From Microcoleus sp. AS-A8 (GTDB lineage: Bacteria > Cyanobacteriota > Cyanobacteriia > Cyanobacteriales > Coleofasciculaceae), in assembly GCA_039962225.1 (NCBI GenBank), contig JAMPKV010000004.1, positions 248,001 to 312,000 on the forward strand: a stretch of DNA of 64,000 nucleotides. The letters are read 5' to 3'. Of this stretch, positions 43,576-52,612 are shown piece by piece. Positions within the stretch are counted from its first letter, which is position 1; every line of letters starts with the position of its first letter. A program made the translations under genes and the position numbers. The notes under the pieces were generated by a model. That model did not search any database, was not told the origin of the DNA, and saw nothing but the letters and a program-made list of their open reading frames with translations.

Positions 43576-44649
43576 TTAAGCCGCGTAACTTAAGATATGG
43601 CTTAGAGTTGAAAGAGCAGAATGTGGCTTCCAGAATAATTCTGAGTCAATTTGTTGAGTCCGAATGAGATACTCTAATTGTGTTAACCGCGTGAATCCTC
43701 TAAACCGAAAAATATCTTCAGTCAGCTCGATTTTATTGAACAAATCAAACAACTGCTGGGCACCTCGTTGAGCATTCCACTCGCATTTGAATCCAGGCAA
43801 TTTCTGATTAATTTTATCAAAAGAAACTCGATAGCTGCGGTTGTCTGTACCTCGCTCTCCAAAACTCAGCTTACACTCGTTGAACACCGTGGCAATCATC
43901 TCAGCAATCTCTTTGATTGTGTAGTTGAGAGTGGTATCGCCGACGTTAAAAATTTGGTTGTGAACGATGTCTCTGGGCGCTTCAAGCGTGCAAACAATAG
44001 CATTACAAATATCAAGAACGTGAACTAACGGACGCCAAGGACTCCCATCACTCATGATCTTGAGTTGTTGAGTTGTCCAAGCCATTCCGGCTAAATTATT
44101 TAAGACGATATCAAAACGCATTCTAGGAGAAGCGCCAAAAGCAGAAGCATTCCGCAAAAAAGTTGGAGAAAAACTATCATCAGCTAACGGTTTGACATCT
44201 TGCTCGACCAAGGCTTTACATTTGGCATAAGCTGTTTGTGGATTGACAGGGGTTTCTTCCGTCGAGAAATTCTCCTGACTCGCAATGCCATAAACACTGC
44301 ACGAAGACATATAAACAAAGCGACAGATATTCATTGCCTTAGCCAGTTGGGCAAGACGAACTGAGCCTTTGTAGTTGATATCGTAGGTAATATTGGGAGC
44401 CAATTGCCCAGTAGGGTCATTAGAAAGTTCTGCCATGTGCACGATGGCTTCGATTCCTTCTAAATCTTCTGCTGTAATATGCCGCAAATCTTTGTTGAGG
44501 GTTTTAGCGGTTAATTCTGTGGCATTGTACAACCAACCTACTTTATAAAATCCTGTATCTAGTCCAATGACTTCATGTCCGCGTTGCATGAGAATTGGAG
44601 CTAATAAGGAGCCAATATACCCTTCCGTTCCAGTTACCAAAATTTTCAT
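43576..44649 (-). CDS. NAD-dependent sugar-nucleotide epimerase/dehydratase (extended SDR)
   Basis: 357 residues. Rossmann motif KILVTGTEGYIGSLLAPIL, active-site Ser-Tyr-Lys as SSCSVYG ... YAKCKALVE, and PWRPLVHVLDICNAI typical of GalE/RfbB-like SDRs. It lies 117 bp downstream of a WbuC-type cupin gene on the same strand, which suggests a polysaccharide or sugar-nucleotide pathway. Exact substrate unknown. Confidence 0.85.
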   Translation of the reverse strand: MKILVTGTEGYIGSLLAPILMQRGHEVIGLDTGFYKVGWLYNATELTAKTLNKDLRHITAEDLEGIEAIVHMAELSNDPTGQLAPNITYDINYKGSVRLAQLAKAMNICRFVYMSSCSVYGIASQENFSTEETPVNPQTAYAKCKALVEQDVKPLADDSFSPTFLRNASAFGASPRMRFDIVLNNLAGMAWTTQQLKIMSDGSPWRPLVHVLDICNAIVCTLEAPRDIVHNQIFNVGDTTLNYTIKEIAEMIATVFNECKLSFGERGTDNRSYRVSFDKINQKLPGFKCEWNAQRGAQQLFDLFNKIELTEDIFRFRGFTRLTQLEYLIRTQQIDSELFWKPHSALSTLSHILSYAA

Positions 44650-44766
44650 GGGTTGTCATCAAGCTGATTAAGGCATGTCAAAAAATACTCCTTACCCTAA
44701 AATGCTAGAAGTAAAGAGATTGTTGATGTTTGGGTTTTCCAATTGGAGAAATTGAATGGCCTCTTG

Positions 44767-45285
44767 CTAGTTCACCATTGCTGAGACTTCTCTCGTCGGA
44801 ACAAAGTAACTCTGCCAAGTTTCAACTAAACGCTTAGAGTCCGGTGTTCCTTCCAAGGGAAATATTTCCATAAATTCTTTATCCGTGCTTGGGTCGTATG
44901 GCCCTTCTTTGACTTCCAATGTCACAGTATTAGGAGCCAACGCTACTGCCGTATGATAAGTTCCTTCAGGGACTTCGATTCCAAGGGTTGAGCCATTGGC
45001 ACTCACTAATTCTTGGTGAATAATTTGACCTGTTTCATCCATGAAAATGAGTCCCATTGCACCCTGAATAACCAAGAAAAATTCAAAGCCATTGATTTCC
45101 GGTGGGCGGATGTGTCGATGGGGACGGACGTAAGTACCAGGTTGGAGAACATTAACAAATCTTTCAACTTTTTCTGAGTGATGATGGAAGTTATAGTTCT
45201 GACGTTGGCGAGGATTTTTGCTCGATTGCTCTGCTACTTTTTCCAATAATTCTTGGGTAAGCCGCTTGATCGGTAATGATTCCAT
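44767..45285 (-). CDS. WbuC family cupin-fold metalloprotein
   Basis: 172 residues. The first cupin motif includes YVRPHRHIRPPEINGFEFFL and the second GIEVPEGTYHTAVAL. WbuC proteins lie in O-antigen and exopolysaccharide clusters, and their reaction is not established. It is probably in one unit with the epimerase downstream. Confidence 0.8.
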   Translation of the reverse strand: MESLPIKRLTQELLEKVAEQSSKNPRQRQNYNFHHHSEKVERFVNVLQPGTYVRPHRHIRPPEINGFEFFLVIQGAMGLIFMDETGQIIHQELVSANGSTLGIEVPEGTYHTAVALAPNTVTLEVKEGPYDPSTDKEFMEIFPLEGTPDSKRLVETWQSYFVPTREVSAMVN

Positions 45286-45848
45286 GCAAGAATTCCTAAG
45301 GACTAAATGCTTTAAGGCTGATGAAAAATACTCTATAGACAGCTAATTGGAATCCCTATATTCCTAGTATTGATACCGGGAAAAAATTACATTCCCTTAA
45401 TCGCTGCGTCTTATACTTGCAAATCCTAGTCCATTAGGAGTTATTTATATGTAAAACAATTTATAAACCCAAAAAAGACAAAAAACTATACTGAATAAAA
45501 TTATTAAAAAGTATTTTAATAATTAAATGATCGAGGGTTTTCCCTATTCCTGAAATATAGCAATTTGGTTAATTTTATGGATATTTTATTTGGTTTTTCG
45601 GTGATTTATTTGAGAATATAAATTTATTGTCTCTGTAAAGTAAAAAATTGTCAAGAATGATTTGGAGCTATAAAAACTACAAAAATCCCTTGTAGATTTT
45701 GTAGTTTTTAGTAAATTTTGTAGAATCAACTCGATTGTGGCTGCACAAGAATTACCGAAATTATAAGATCGAGGTTGCACCTGAGCTGAGTGTTTTTGTT
45801 GTGCGATCGCCAGTGCTCTGCCTAAACAAAAATTAAGAAACGCAACCC
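45286..45848. other. AT-rich intergenic region
   Basis: About 560 bp of markedly AT-rich DNA with no supportable gene (a 64-codon minus frame is low-complexity). It holds the inverted repeat 45671-45710 and presumably the promoters of the flanking divergent genes. Confidence 0.5.
45671..45710. repeat. Long A/T inverted repeat
   Basis: AAAAACTACAAAAATC and GATTTTGTAGTTTTTA pair nearly perfectly around CCTTGTA. It could be a cruciform, a terminator or an operator. No nearby gene end argues for termination. Confidence 0.5.
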
Positions 45849-46151
45849 ATGCCTCAGATTCAACATATGGTTCTGCTCAAGTTCAAGCCACAGGTCACAC
45901 CCGAACAAATTAATCAGGTGTTCAGCCTACAGGCAGAACTTCAGCAATTAATTCCGGGTATTACCTATTTTTCCGGGGGGCCATACTCCAGTCCAGAGGG
46001 ACTGAACCAAGGTTACACTCATGGATTTCTGATGACATTCGAGAGTGTAGAAGCTCGTGATGCCTTTGTGCCCCATCCCGAACACGAACGGGTCAAAGCC
46101 GTATTTTTTGAATTGCTCGAAAGTGCGATCGCATTTGATTTTGAAGCGTAG
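45849..46151 (+). CDS. Dabb-domain (stress-responsive alpha/beta barrel) protein
   Basis: 100 residues: MPQIQHMVLLKFKPQVTPEQ and FLMTFESVEARDAFVPHPEH, the usual two ends of a Dabb domain. These are small dimeric proteins of mostly unknown function. Length is normal. Confidence 0.87.
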   Translation: MPQIQHMVLLKFKPQVTPEQINQVFSLQAELQQLIPGITYFSGGPYSSPEGLNQGYTHGFLMTFESVEARDAFVPHPEHERVKAVFFELLESAIAFDFEA

Positions 46152-46238
46152 TGGTTGCCTCGATGGACAGGTCAAACAGGTAAACCATTTTCATCCGTCA
46201 CACACAGACCCTACTTACTAATACCTCCACACCTGTTC

Positions 46239-47087
46239 TCAGACACAACCTTTAGCGTGCTGTTTGAGGAATGCCAATCCTTCATAGGCGATCGCCTCCG
46301 GCGTCGAGGCGAGGTTCCGCCAGATGCGTCCCATCGCAGCGGTTTCTCTCACCGAGAAATTAAAACTCTCGATCGTCGCCCACCGATCATATTGCACTTC
46401 CTCAAGTGCGGCAAAGACGCTATCCCAAGGCACATGACCAGTGCCGGGAATGCCGCGATCGTTCTCGCAGACGTGCAGGTGTTTAAGGTAACGACTAGAG
46501 CTGCGGATTGCCTCCGCGATATCCTTCTCCTCAATGTTGGCGTGAAACAGGTCAATCATCATGCCAACATTCGGATGGTTGACCGCTTCACACAAGGCCA
46601 CGGCATCAGCCGCCGTGTTCAGGAAGTAGTTCTCGAAACGATTAACGGGTTCAAGCGCCAGCATAATCTCGCACTGCGCTAACGTGTCTCCCAACAACTG
46701 CAACCCCTCGATCGCATACTGCCATTCCTCATCACTGCGGCGGCGTCCGCACAGGTAACCGACAGGCGACCAAAACACTCCAGCCAATGTCGTTGCTCCT
46801 AACTCAGCCGCAATTTGCACAAGCTGACGCAAAAACGAAAGGGTCTTCTGGCGGACACTACTATCATCGTCAATCAAACTATATTCTCCGCTCAGACCGA
46901 AACACATCGTGCATTCCAGCCCAGTTCTCTCCAATTCTCTGCGGATTTTCGTCGCCGGAAAGTCATTATAGTCAAAACGGGCGATCTCGACGCCGTCACA
47001 GCCATGTTCTTTCAACTGTGGCAGAAGCGCTAAGTTCGACTCGTCAAATGCTGCTGTCCAGAGAAAGGTGCTGATGCTGTATTTCAT
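46239..47087 (-). CDS. Sugar phosphate isomerase/epimerase family TIM barrel (D-tagatose/D-psicose 3-epimerase-like)
   Basis: 282 residues. Metal ligands of the ketose 3-epimerase group are readable: Glu in LALEPVNRFE, Asp in MMIDLFHAN, His in LKHLHVCEND and Glu in ATIESFN. The N-terminal KYSISTFLWTAAF fits too. It probably epimerises ketoses at C3. The natural sugar is unknown. Confidence 0.83.
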   Translation of the reverse strand: MKYSISTFLWTAAFDESNLALLPQLKEHGCDGVEIARFDYNDFPATKIRRELERTGLECTMCFGLSGEYSLIDDDSSVRQKTLSFLRQLVQIAAELGATTLAGVFWSPVGYLCGRRRSDEEWQYAIEGLQLLGDTLAQCEIMLALEPVNRFENYFLNTAADAVALCEAVNHPNVGMMIDLFHANIEEKDIAEAIRSSSRYLKHLHVCENDRGIPGTGHVPWDSVFAALEEVQYDRWATIESFNFSVRETAAMGRIWRNLASTPEAIAYEGLAFLKQHAKGCV

Positions 47088-47447
47088 GACTCAAGCAGAA
47101 ATCCTTTGGCAAACGTGATTTAGGAAAATGATTATTTATCACAATAAGTCTATATACCACCTTTTCAACAAGTACAGTCAGTATTTTGGGTTTCATCGTT
47201 CTGTGCCTATCCTTCAGCCTCTTTGCCAGAGACTCTGTGACCCGTCGTGCAGGTCAATCTGAGGATGCATTCTAAAATCTTCCGACAGATGGAAGATCGT
47301 TTTGCTAAGTCTCTTCCAGAGTAGGTAGCGTTAAATCGCAGAATCTTTTAAATTGACCTCAGGGATTTTAGTTGTCTGAAGACTATAATCCGAGAAAATT
47401 GACGAATAAGTTGAGTTTCTTACAGTTTCTGACATTATTGTCGAGGG
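47088..47447. other. Intergenic region with one hairpin
   Basis: ATCTTCC-GACAGAT-GGAAGAT (about 47278-47297) forms a clear stem. No gene is seen. The region contains the divergent promoters of the epimerase and the barrel protein. Confidence 0.45.
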
Positions 47448-48503
47448 GTGACCGTGAACAGTATCTCTTTTAAACTCGTTTCCTTCCTACTCGGTATGAC
47501 AGCATTAACCGTTGTCAGCAGCACCGGGTCTGTTAGGGCGCAAACGCCTAACACTGATTTATCCTTGGAGCGTTCCGCACCGACCGATGCACCGATGCAA
47601 GTTGATGCGCCTGCCGTGACACCCATGGCTACCGTTAATCCACTGATGGCTAATTCTACTCCTCCTGTGGAGCCTGCGGCACCGACTTATGCACCCATGG
47701 AGACGGTTGAGCCTGCCGAGACATCGGCTACAACAACTGACCCACTCACGACTAATCCTACATCCGAAGGAATCCCAGAACAAACGGTAGGAATTCCAGA
47801 ACAAACGGTCGTTGAGCCTAATCGCCCACAAGTGAATGTCTCGAACTCCGATTCTGACCTAGCTGATGCCCAAAGATTACAAGCGGCAGCCATAGATGAT
47901 GACCCGCAAACGGCACCGGAGACAACGGTAGAGGTCAGTGAAAGCGACCTGACGCCCGGAACCGTCTCAACCTCTGCAACCCATCTCACCGCACAGCCAG
48001 AAACTGCTCCTCAGTCAGAGGTAGCCCCTGAGCAGGCAGATGTGACTGTAGCTCAAGACCTGGAAAATGTTGAGCCGGGTCGAGCCACTCGTGGGGGTCG
48101 GAGCTACGTTGGGATTGGTGGCAATCTCGGTTTGAGTGGTGGTACCGGGATAGGTCAGGGTGGCTTTTTAATTAACAGTAAAATTGGTTTGACTCGCGCC
48201 ATTTCCTTTCGACCTTCCGTAATCATCGGAGAGAGTACCGATTTCCTTCTCCCAGTCACTTACGATTTCTTTCTTCAGTCCACTGATCCCTTTGAGCCAA
48301 TTCCTTTCGCTCCGTTTGTGGGTGGGGGTATTGCCTTTTCTACATCTGATGATAATACTGTGGGTTTCTTGCTCACGGGTGGCGCGGATGTCCCCCTGTC
48401 TAGACAATTTGTTGCCAATGCCACGGTTAATGCGGGTTTCTTTGGAGACACAACCTCTATTGGAATTGCCATCGGCGTCGGCTATCAGTTCTCAGGTTTC
48501 TAA
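47448..48503 (+). CDS. Secreted protein with acidic Pro/Thr-rich region and outer-membrane barrel-like C-terminus
   Basis: 351 residues starting at GTG 47448 (or GTG 47454). A signal peptide (LVSFLLGMTALTVVSSTGSVRAQ) is followed by a ~170-residue disordered Thr/Pro/Ala/Glu-rich stretch. The C-terminal ~150 residues alternate as amphipathic beta strands (GGRSYVGIGGNLGLSGG, GVGYQFSGF) and end in Phe, as in small outer-membrane barrels. No named family. The DNA also contains a short duplicated segment, GIPEQTV-GIPEQTV. A terminator follows. Confidence 0.7.
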   Translation: MTVNSISFKLVSFLLGMTALTVVSSTGSVRAQTPNTDLSLERSAPTDAPMQVDAPAVTPMATVNPLMANSTPPVEPAAPTYAPMETVEPAETSATTTDPLTTNPTSEGIPEQTVGIPEQTVVEPNRPQVNVSNSDSDLADAQRLQAAAIDDDPQTAPETTVEVSESDLTPGTVSTSATHLTAQPETAPQSEVAPEQADVTVAQDLENVEPGRATRGGRSYVGIGGNLGLSGGTGIGQGGFLINSKIGLTRAISFRPSVIIGESTDFLLPVTYDFFLQSTDPFEPIPFAPFVGGGIAFSTSDDNTVGFLLTGGADVPLSRQFVANATVNAGFFGDTTSIGIAIGVGYQFSGF

Positions 48504-48537
48504 CGTTAGGTTATAAAGTTCTGAGTTCTTAACGTAA

Positions 48538-48585
48538 TAGAAAGCCCTCTGGATGAAATGATTTTCTTTCGGGGGCTTTCTTTAT
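48538..48585 (+). terminator. Terminator after the barrel-like protein gene
   Basis: AGAAAGCCCTC and GGGGGCTTTCTTT pair over an 18-nt loop, 35 bp after the stop. Confidence 0.7.
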
Positions 48586-48656
48586 AGCCAGTCTCAATGA
48601 ATTGTAAAATTCTCTCTTCTCTGGCAATGTTTTTAGCTAGAAGGGGGACATTCAAA

Positions 48657-48697
48657 GCCTCTCTCTTCATAGGATAGAGGTATGGAGAGAGATCTAT
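48657..48697. repeat. Degenerate CCTCTCTCC palindrome repeat
   Basis: GCCTCTCTC-TTCATA-GGATAGAGG followed by TATGGAGAGAG. It is a decayed version of the perfect copy at 62847-62869, with the same flank TCAAAGCCTCTCTC. Confidence 0.55.
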
Positions 48698-48855
48698 GCG
48701 TAGTCTATTCATTTGAACATCGCTCGAAAAACCGCACTAGACAGAAATCGGGTATCTATTTTTTTCATAGTTGCCATGCAATCTATGATTAGATTCTTAC
48801 CGAGAGAATCCATACAGTAAAAACATCATCTGAAATTGAAGAGAGGTTAAAGCTC

Positions 48856-49206
48856 ATGCGTCTAGGTATGAGTCATAGGGTTGCGAAGACTTTTTTCTTA
48901 TCAACCCTCTTAAGTTCTTTCGCGTTGCGTGCAAACCGATTTAGGAAATTTACTCATCCTCATCGCCTCCAGAACAAACTAAAATCTCTAGCACCCCAAC
49001 AATTTATCCTGGAAAAAGAGCAGGTGTTTCCGATTCCCTCAGCTTATCAAGAACTTCTTATTTTATCCGGGATTGCTTGGTTAACTGTCGCGGGTCAAGA
49101 TATCATTTTGACCACAGGAGAAAAAGTATCACTGGATTCCAATCAAGGCTTAGCTATCTTATCGACTTTAGGTGACAAGCCGCTGATTTTAGAAGTGATT
49201 GGATGA
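48856..49206 (+). CDS. DUF2917-like small protein
   Basis: 116 residues. The C-terminal half (QFILEKEQVFPIP ... ILSGIAWLTVAGQDIILTTG, EKVSL) matches the DUF2917 pattern G-x-x-W-L-T-x-x-G-x-D-x-x-L-x-x-G, a small beta fold. The N-terminal ~45 residues are basic without clear signal. Function unknown. Confidence 0.65.
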   Translation: MRLGMSHRVAKTFFLSTLLSSFALRANRFRKFTHPHRLQNKLKSLAPQQFILEKEQVFPIPSAYQELLILSGIAWLTVAGQDIILTTGEKVSLDSNQGLAILSTLGDKPLILEVIG

Positions 49207-49289
49207 GTCTGGGTTTTTTAGAGATGCTTGTTCGAGGTGTGTAAGTCTTGGTGTAATTGCCGAGAAGGTAAAATCTGATGAGCCAAATT

Positions 49290-49997
49290 TTAAGTTTCGC
49301 CTAAATATGCCTTGCGAACCGTTTCATTGGATTGCAAATCTGTCGCTGTACCGGCTAGAACAATCTGACCCGTTTGCAGGACATAACCTCGATGAGAGAC
49401 GGTCAAAGCCATACGGGCGTTCTGTTCAACTAATAAAATTGTAGTTCCTTGCGTGTTAATATCTCGAATAATCGAAAAAATTTGGCTAACCAGCATAGGG
49501 GCTAAACCCATACTTGGCTCATCTAACAATAATAAGCGGGGTCGTGCCATCATGGCTCGTGCGATCGCCAGCATTTGTTGTTCACCCCCACTCAACGTTC
49601 CCCCTTTTTGATTAATTCGCTCTCTCAGACGCGGAAAAAGATGTAATGCTTTTTCCAGATCAGATTTAATCCCCACAGAATCCCGGCGAGAAAAAGCCCC
49701 CATTTCTAGGTTTTCTTGCACCGTCATCCGGGGAAAAATGAGACGACCTTCAGGACTTTGAGAAATGCCTAAACGGACAATCGTTTGTGCCGATAATGAC
49801 TCTAAAGGACTCCCTTCAAATAAAATTTGACCCTGACGAGGTTTCAATAGCCCTTGAATTGTGCGAAGCGTGGTTGTTTTCCCCGCACCATTACTCCCAA
49901 TTAAGCTAACAACTTCGCCCTGTTCAACGTCTAAAGAAATGCCTTTGAGGGCATGAATATTGCCGTAGTAAGTGTGAAGGTCTTTAATTTTCAGCAT
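49290..49997 (-). CDS. livF: Branched-chain/hydrophobic amino-acid ABC transporter ATPase (LivF type)
   Basis: 235 residues: Walker A GSNGAGKTTTLRTI, signature LSGGEQQMLAIARAMM, Walker B LLLLDEPSMGLAP and a TILLVEQNARMAL His-less switch typical of LivF. It is the last gene of the minus-strand transporter cluster. The N-I (Nat) system of heterocystous cyanobacteria has the same parts, but permease lengths differ, so I use the generic liv names. Confidence 0.92.
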   Translation of the reverse strand: MLKIKDLHTYYGNIHALKGISLDVEQGEVVSLIGSNGAGKTTTLRTIQGLLKPRQGQILFEGSPLESLSAQTIVRLGISQSPEGRLIFPRMTVQENLEMGAFSRRDSVGIKSDLEKALHLFPRLRERINQKGGTLSGGEQQMLAIARAMMARPRLLLLDEPSMGLAPMLVSQIFSIIRDINTQGTTILLVEQNARMALTVSHRGYVLQTGQIVLAGTATDLQSNETVRKAYLGET

Positions 49998-50081
49998 TTT
50001 TGCTAACTGTTAATGGCTAATTGAGCATTGTTTTTTGCTAATTAGGGATGAGATTTTTCCATTACCTTTAACCAATAGCCA

Positions 50082-50870
50082 TTAACTATTAGCCATTGGT
50101 TCTTCTTCTTCTTTACCTAGATAAGCCTCAATGACACGAGGATCAGATTGAACTTCAGCGGGAGTTCCTTCGGCAATTTTAGAACCATACTCCATCACAC
50201 TCACCCTGTCGCTAATTCCCATCACCACCTTCATATCGTGTTCAATCAGCAAGATGCTCAAATTTAATTCATCCCGGATGCGATGGATAAAACGAGTTAA
50301 ATCAGCCGTTTCGTTGGGGTTCATCCCAGCCGTTGGCTCATCTAAGAGTAGTATCTTGGGTTCAGAGGCTAGCGCTCTGGCAATTTCCAAGCGACGCTGA
50401 TCACCATAGGAGAGGTTTTTGGCTAACTCCGGCCCTTTTGAGGCACCTAAACCCACAAAGTCAAGCATAGCCAGTGCTTTTTGCCTTGCTTTACGCTCCT
50501 CCAAACGCACCTTTGGGGGACGAAGTAAGGAACCGATTAAACCAGTCTTTAGACGGCTATGCCTGCCAACCAAAACATTTTCCAACACTGTCATATTGTT
50601 GAACAGGCGAATGTTTTGGAATGTCCGAGCAATTCCCAGACTGGTGAGTTTATCAGGTCTTGCCCCAGTAATATCTTGATTCTCCAGACGTAACTCACCC
50701 GATGTAGGGACATAAATCCCCGTGAGCATATTAAAAAAGGTCGTCTTACCTGCCCCGTTCGGGCCAATTAGACTAGCAATAATACCTCTTTCAATCGTAA
50801 AATCAACCTGTTTAACGGCGGTCAATCCCCCGAAACGCATGGTCAGTTGACGGGCTTCCAGCAGTGACAT
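50082..50870 (-). CDS. livG: Branched-chain/hydrophobic amino-acid ABC transporter ATPase (LivG type)
   Basis: 262 residues: Walker A GPNGAGKTTFFNML, LivG-type insertion around RHSRLKTGLIGSLLRPP, signature LSYGDQRRLEIARAL, Walker B LLLDEPTAGMNP, switch LIEHDMKVVMG. Its ATG overlaps the stop of the permease gene by one base (TAATG), so translation is coupled. Confidence 0.93.
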   Translation of the reverse strand: MSLLEARQLTMRFGGLTAVKQVDFTIERGIIASLIGPNGAGKTTFFNMLTGIYVPTSGELRLENQDITGARPDKLTSLGIARTFQNIRLFNNMTVLENVLVGRHSRLKTGLIGSLLRPPKVRLEERKARQKALAMLDFVGLGASKGPELAKNLSYGDQRRLEIARALASEPKILLLDEPTAGMNPNETADLTRFIHRIRDELNLSILLIEHDMKVVMGISDRVSVMEYGSKIAEGTPAEVQSDPRVIEAYLGKEEEEPMANS

Positions 50871-52432
50871 TATTGGCTCCTTGCGTCTGCTAAAGATTCC
50901 TTCATCGCCTCGTCCTCCGAGTGCAATTCGGCACGATGCAAGGCATCTGGCACCAGTCCCTCTGGGCGGACGATCATCATAATGACTAAGGTTAAGCCAA
51001 ACAGAAACAGGCGCATCTGGATGGGGTCAATACTCGTTGCAATAAAGTCTCTCAACGGCGGATTCCCAATATTCGGTAATACGGAAGTATTAAGGAAACT
51101 CTTTAAAACCTGCGCCAATTGCGGGAGATATAGTCGATCGGCAGACATGATAATAATTCCCCCCAGGATGACCCCAGTCATATTACCCAAGCCACCCAAA
51201 ATCACCATACACAAAATAATTACGGAAACGGAAAAATCAAACACACTGGGAAAAATGGCGCTGATATTAGCGGCGTAAAAGGCACCTGCAAATCCCGAAA
51301 AAGTTGCCCCCATCGCAAAGGCTAATAGCTTCGTTTGAACCAGATTAATTCCCATCGCACTAGCCGCGAGTTCATCTTCACGGATCGCCGTCCAGGCTCG
51401 TCCCAAGCGAGAATCTTTCAGACGACTGATCATAAAGTAGGAAAATACGACCAGCAAAAGAATTAAGTAGTACCAGGGCAGATAGTCGCTAGCGTCAAAG
51501 GTGCCGATGAACGGGAGCGTGGGACGACCAATGGGGTTGATCCCAGCTTCACCTCCTGTTAGGTTAAGGGGGCGCTCGCATCCGACTAAACAAATCGCCC
51601 ATTCGGGATGACCCACTAAACTACCCATGATTTTAGAGATGGGTTCCTCAATTCTTACCCCCGTTAAATTGCGAAAAATAACAGGAACAATTTCCCCAAA
51701 ACCAAGGGTCACAATCGCTAAGTAATCGCCCCGCAGGCGCAAGGTTGGTGACCCCAAAATTACGCCAGAAATTGCGGCGACCAATGCAGCAATGGGCAGT
51801 ACAAACCAGAAGTTCCAGGCAATATTGAGCTGGGGAGATGATAATAAGCCAGTAGTATAAGCCCCGATCGCAAAGAAAGCTGCGTAGCCCAAATCCAGTA
51901 ACCCCGCATAGCCCACCGTAATATTGAGTCCTAAGGCGAGCATGATAAAAATTTGGATTTGGATCACGGTGGCGATCCAGTTCGTCTGAGCCAATTGATC
52001 AACAAAAGGAAAGATAATCAAAATAAAGGCTAGGGTTACCAGCGTTGCTGTTCTCCTGCGTTCATTGGGTAAACCTTGCAAGGCTCCCATAACTCCTGCG
52101 GCTAAAGTGGCAACGACCAGAGCCAAGATACCATACTGAAAACTGTCCGATAGGCTGACTGTCGGTTGCCCTAAAACTGGTGCTAACAGTGCTTGCAACA
52201 GGCTAGCGATTAACAGCCAAATTCCCAATTCAAGCCCTGCGATCGCGCCGAGGCGTACTCCCTCTTGCGGTGTGGAAACCCTCTTTCCTTGACAGCGCAT
52301 AAAACCCGCTGCCGAACCCAGTAACCAACCGATCACCGCACCACTCCAACCGCTAAATAGCAGTACGGTTAAAACTGCGATCGCGCCTAAAATACCACTC
52401 GATTTAATTGCCTTAATAATCTGCTGTGTCAT
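50870..52432 (-). CDS. livM: Branched-chain/hydrophobic amino-acid ABC permease (LivM type) with extended N-terminus
   Basis: 520 residues from ATG 52432 (MTQQIIKAIKSSG). The C-terminal ~350 residues are a standard LivM permease (LNITVGYAGLLDLGYAAFFAIGAY, LRLRGDYLAIVTLGFGEI, GRAWTAIREDELAASAMGIN). The first ~150 residues add four or so membrane segments with glycine-rich GAVIGWLLGSAAGF and GVRLGAIAGLELG. A typical LivM has about 320-430 residues. The role of the extra part is unknown. Confidence 0.9.
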   Translation of the reverse strand: MTQQIIKAIKSSGILGAIAVLTVLLFSGWSGAVIGWLLGSAAGFMRCQGKRVSTPQEGVRLGAIAGLELGIWLLIASLLQALLAPVLGQPTVSLSDSFQYGILALVVATLAAGVMGALQGLPNERRRTATLVTLAFILIIFPFVDQLAQTNWIATVIQIQIFIMLALGLNITVGYAGLLDLGYAAFFAIGAYTTGLLSSPQLNIAWNFWFVLPIAALVAAISGVILGSPTLRLRGDYLAIVTLGFGEIVPVIFRNLTGVRIEEPISKIMGSLVGHPEWAICLVGCERPLNLTGGEAGINPIGRPTLPFIGTFDASDYLPWYYLILLLVVFSYFMISRLKDSRLGRAWTAIREDELAASAMGINLVQTKLLAFAMGATFSGFAGAFYAANISAIFPSVFDFSVSVIILCMVILGGLGNMTGVILGGIIIMSADRLYLPQLAQVLKSFLNTSVLPNIGNPPLRDFIATSIDPIQMRLFLFGLTLVIMMIVRPEGLVPDALHRAELHSEDEAMKESLADARSQ

Positions 52433-52482
52433 ATCCCTAATGGGTAATAGCAATTACTTTTATCCACTTTTATCTATGACCT

Positions 52483-52593
52483 ATAGCAGTCCTAAATGAT
52501 TCATTAAAACCTCCCTTTCTCTCCTCTGAGACCTTTGTGTCTCTGTGGTTTGTTAAAAAGAATCAAATCTCACAAATGATTTAGGATTGCTAT
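52483..52593. mobile_element. MITE-like element inside the transporter operon
   Basis: ATAGCAGTCCTAAATGATT at the left and AATGATTTAGGATTGCTAT at the right are near-perfect terminal inverted repeats bounding 111 bp with no coding capacity. It lies between the livH and livM genes. Similar ATAGCAATCCTAAAT repeats are common in filamentous cyanobacteria. Confidence 0.75.
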
Positions 52594-52612
52594 ATGATTC
52601 ATTACCCAAATT

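Noticed and set aside
45586-45780. 64-codon minus-strand frame
   Set aside because: Lies in AT-rich DNA over an inverted repeat; composition is not protein-like.
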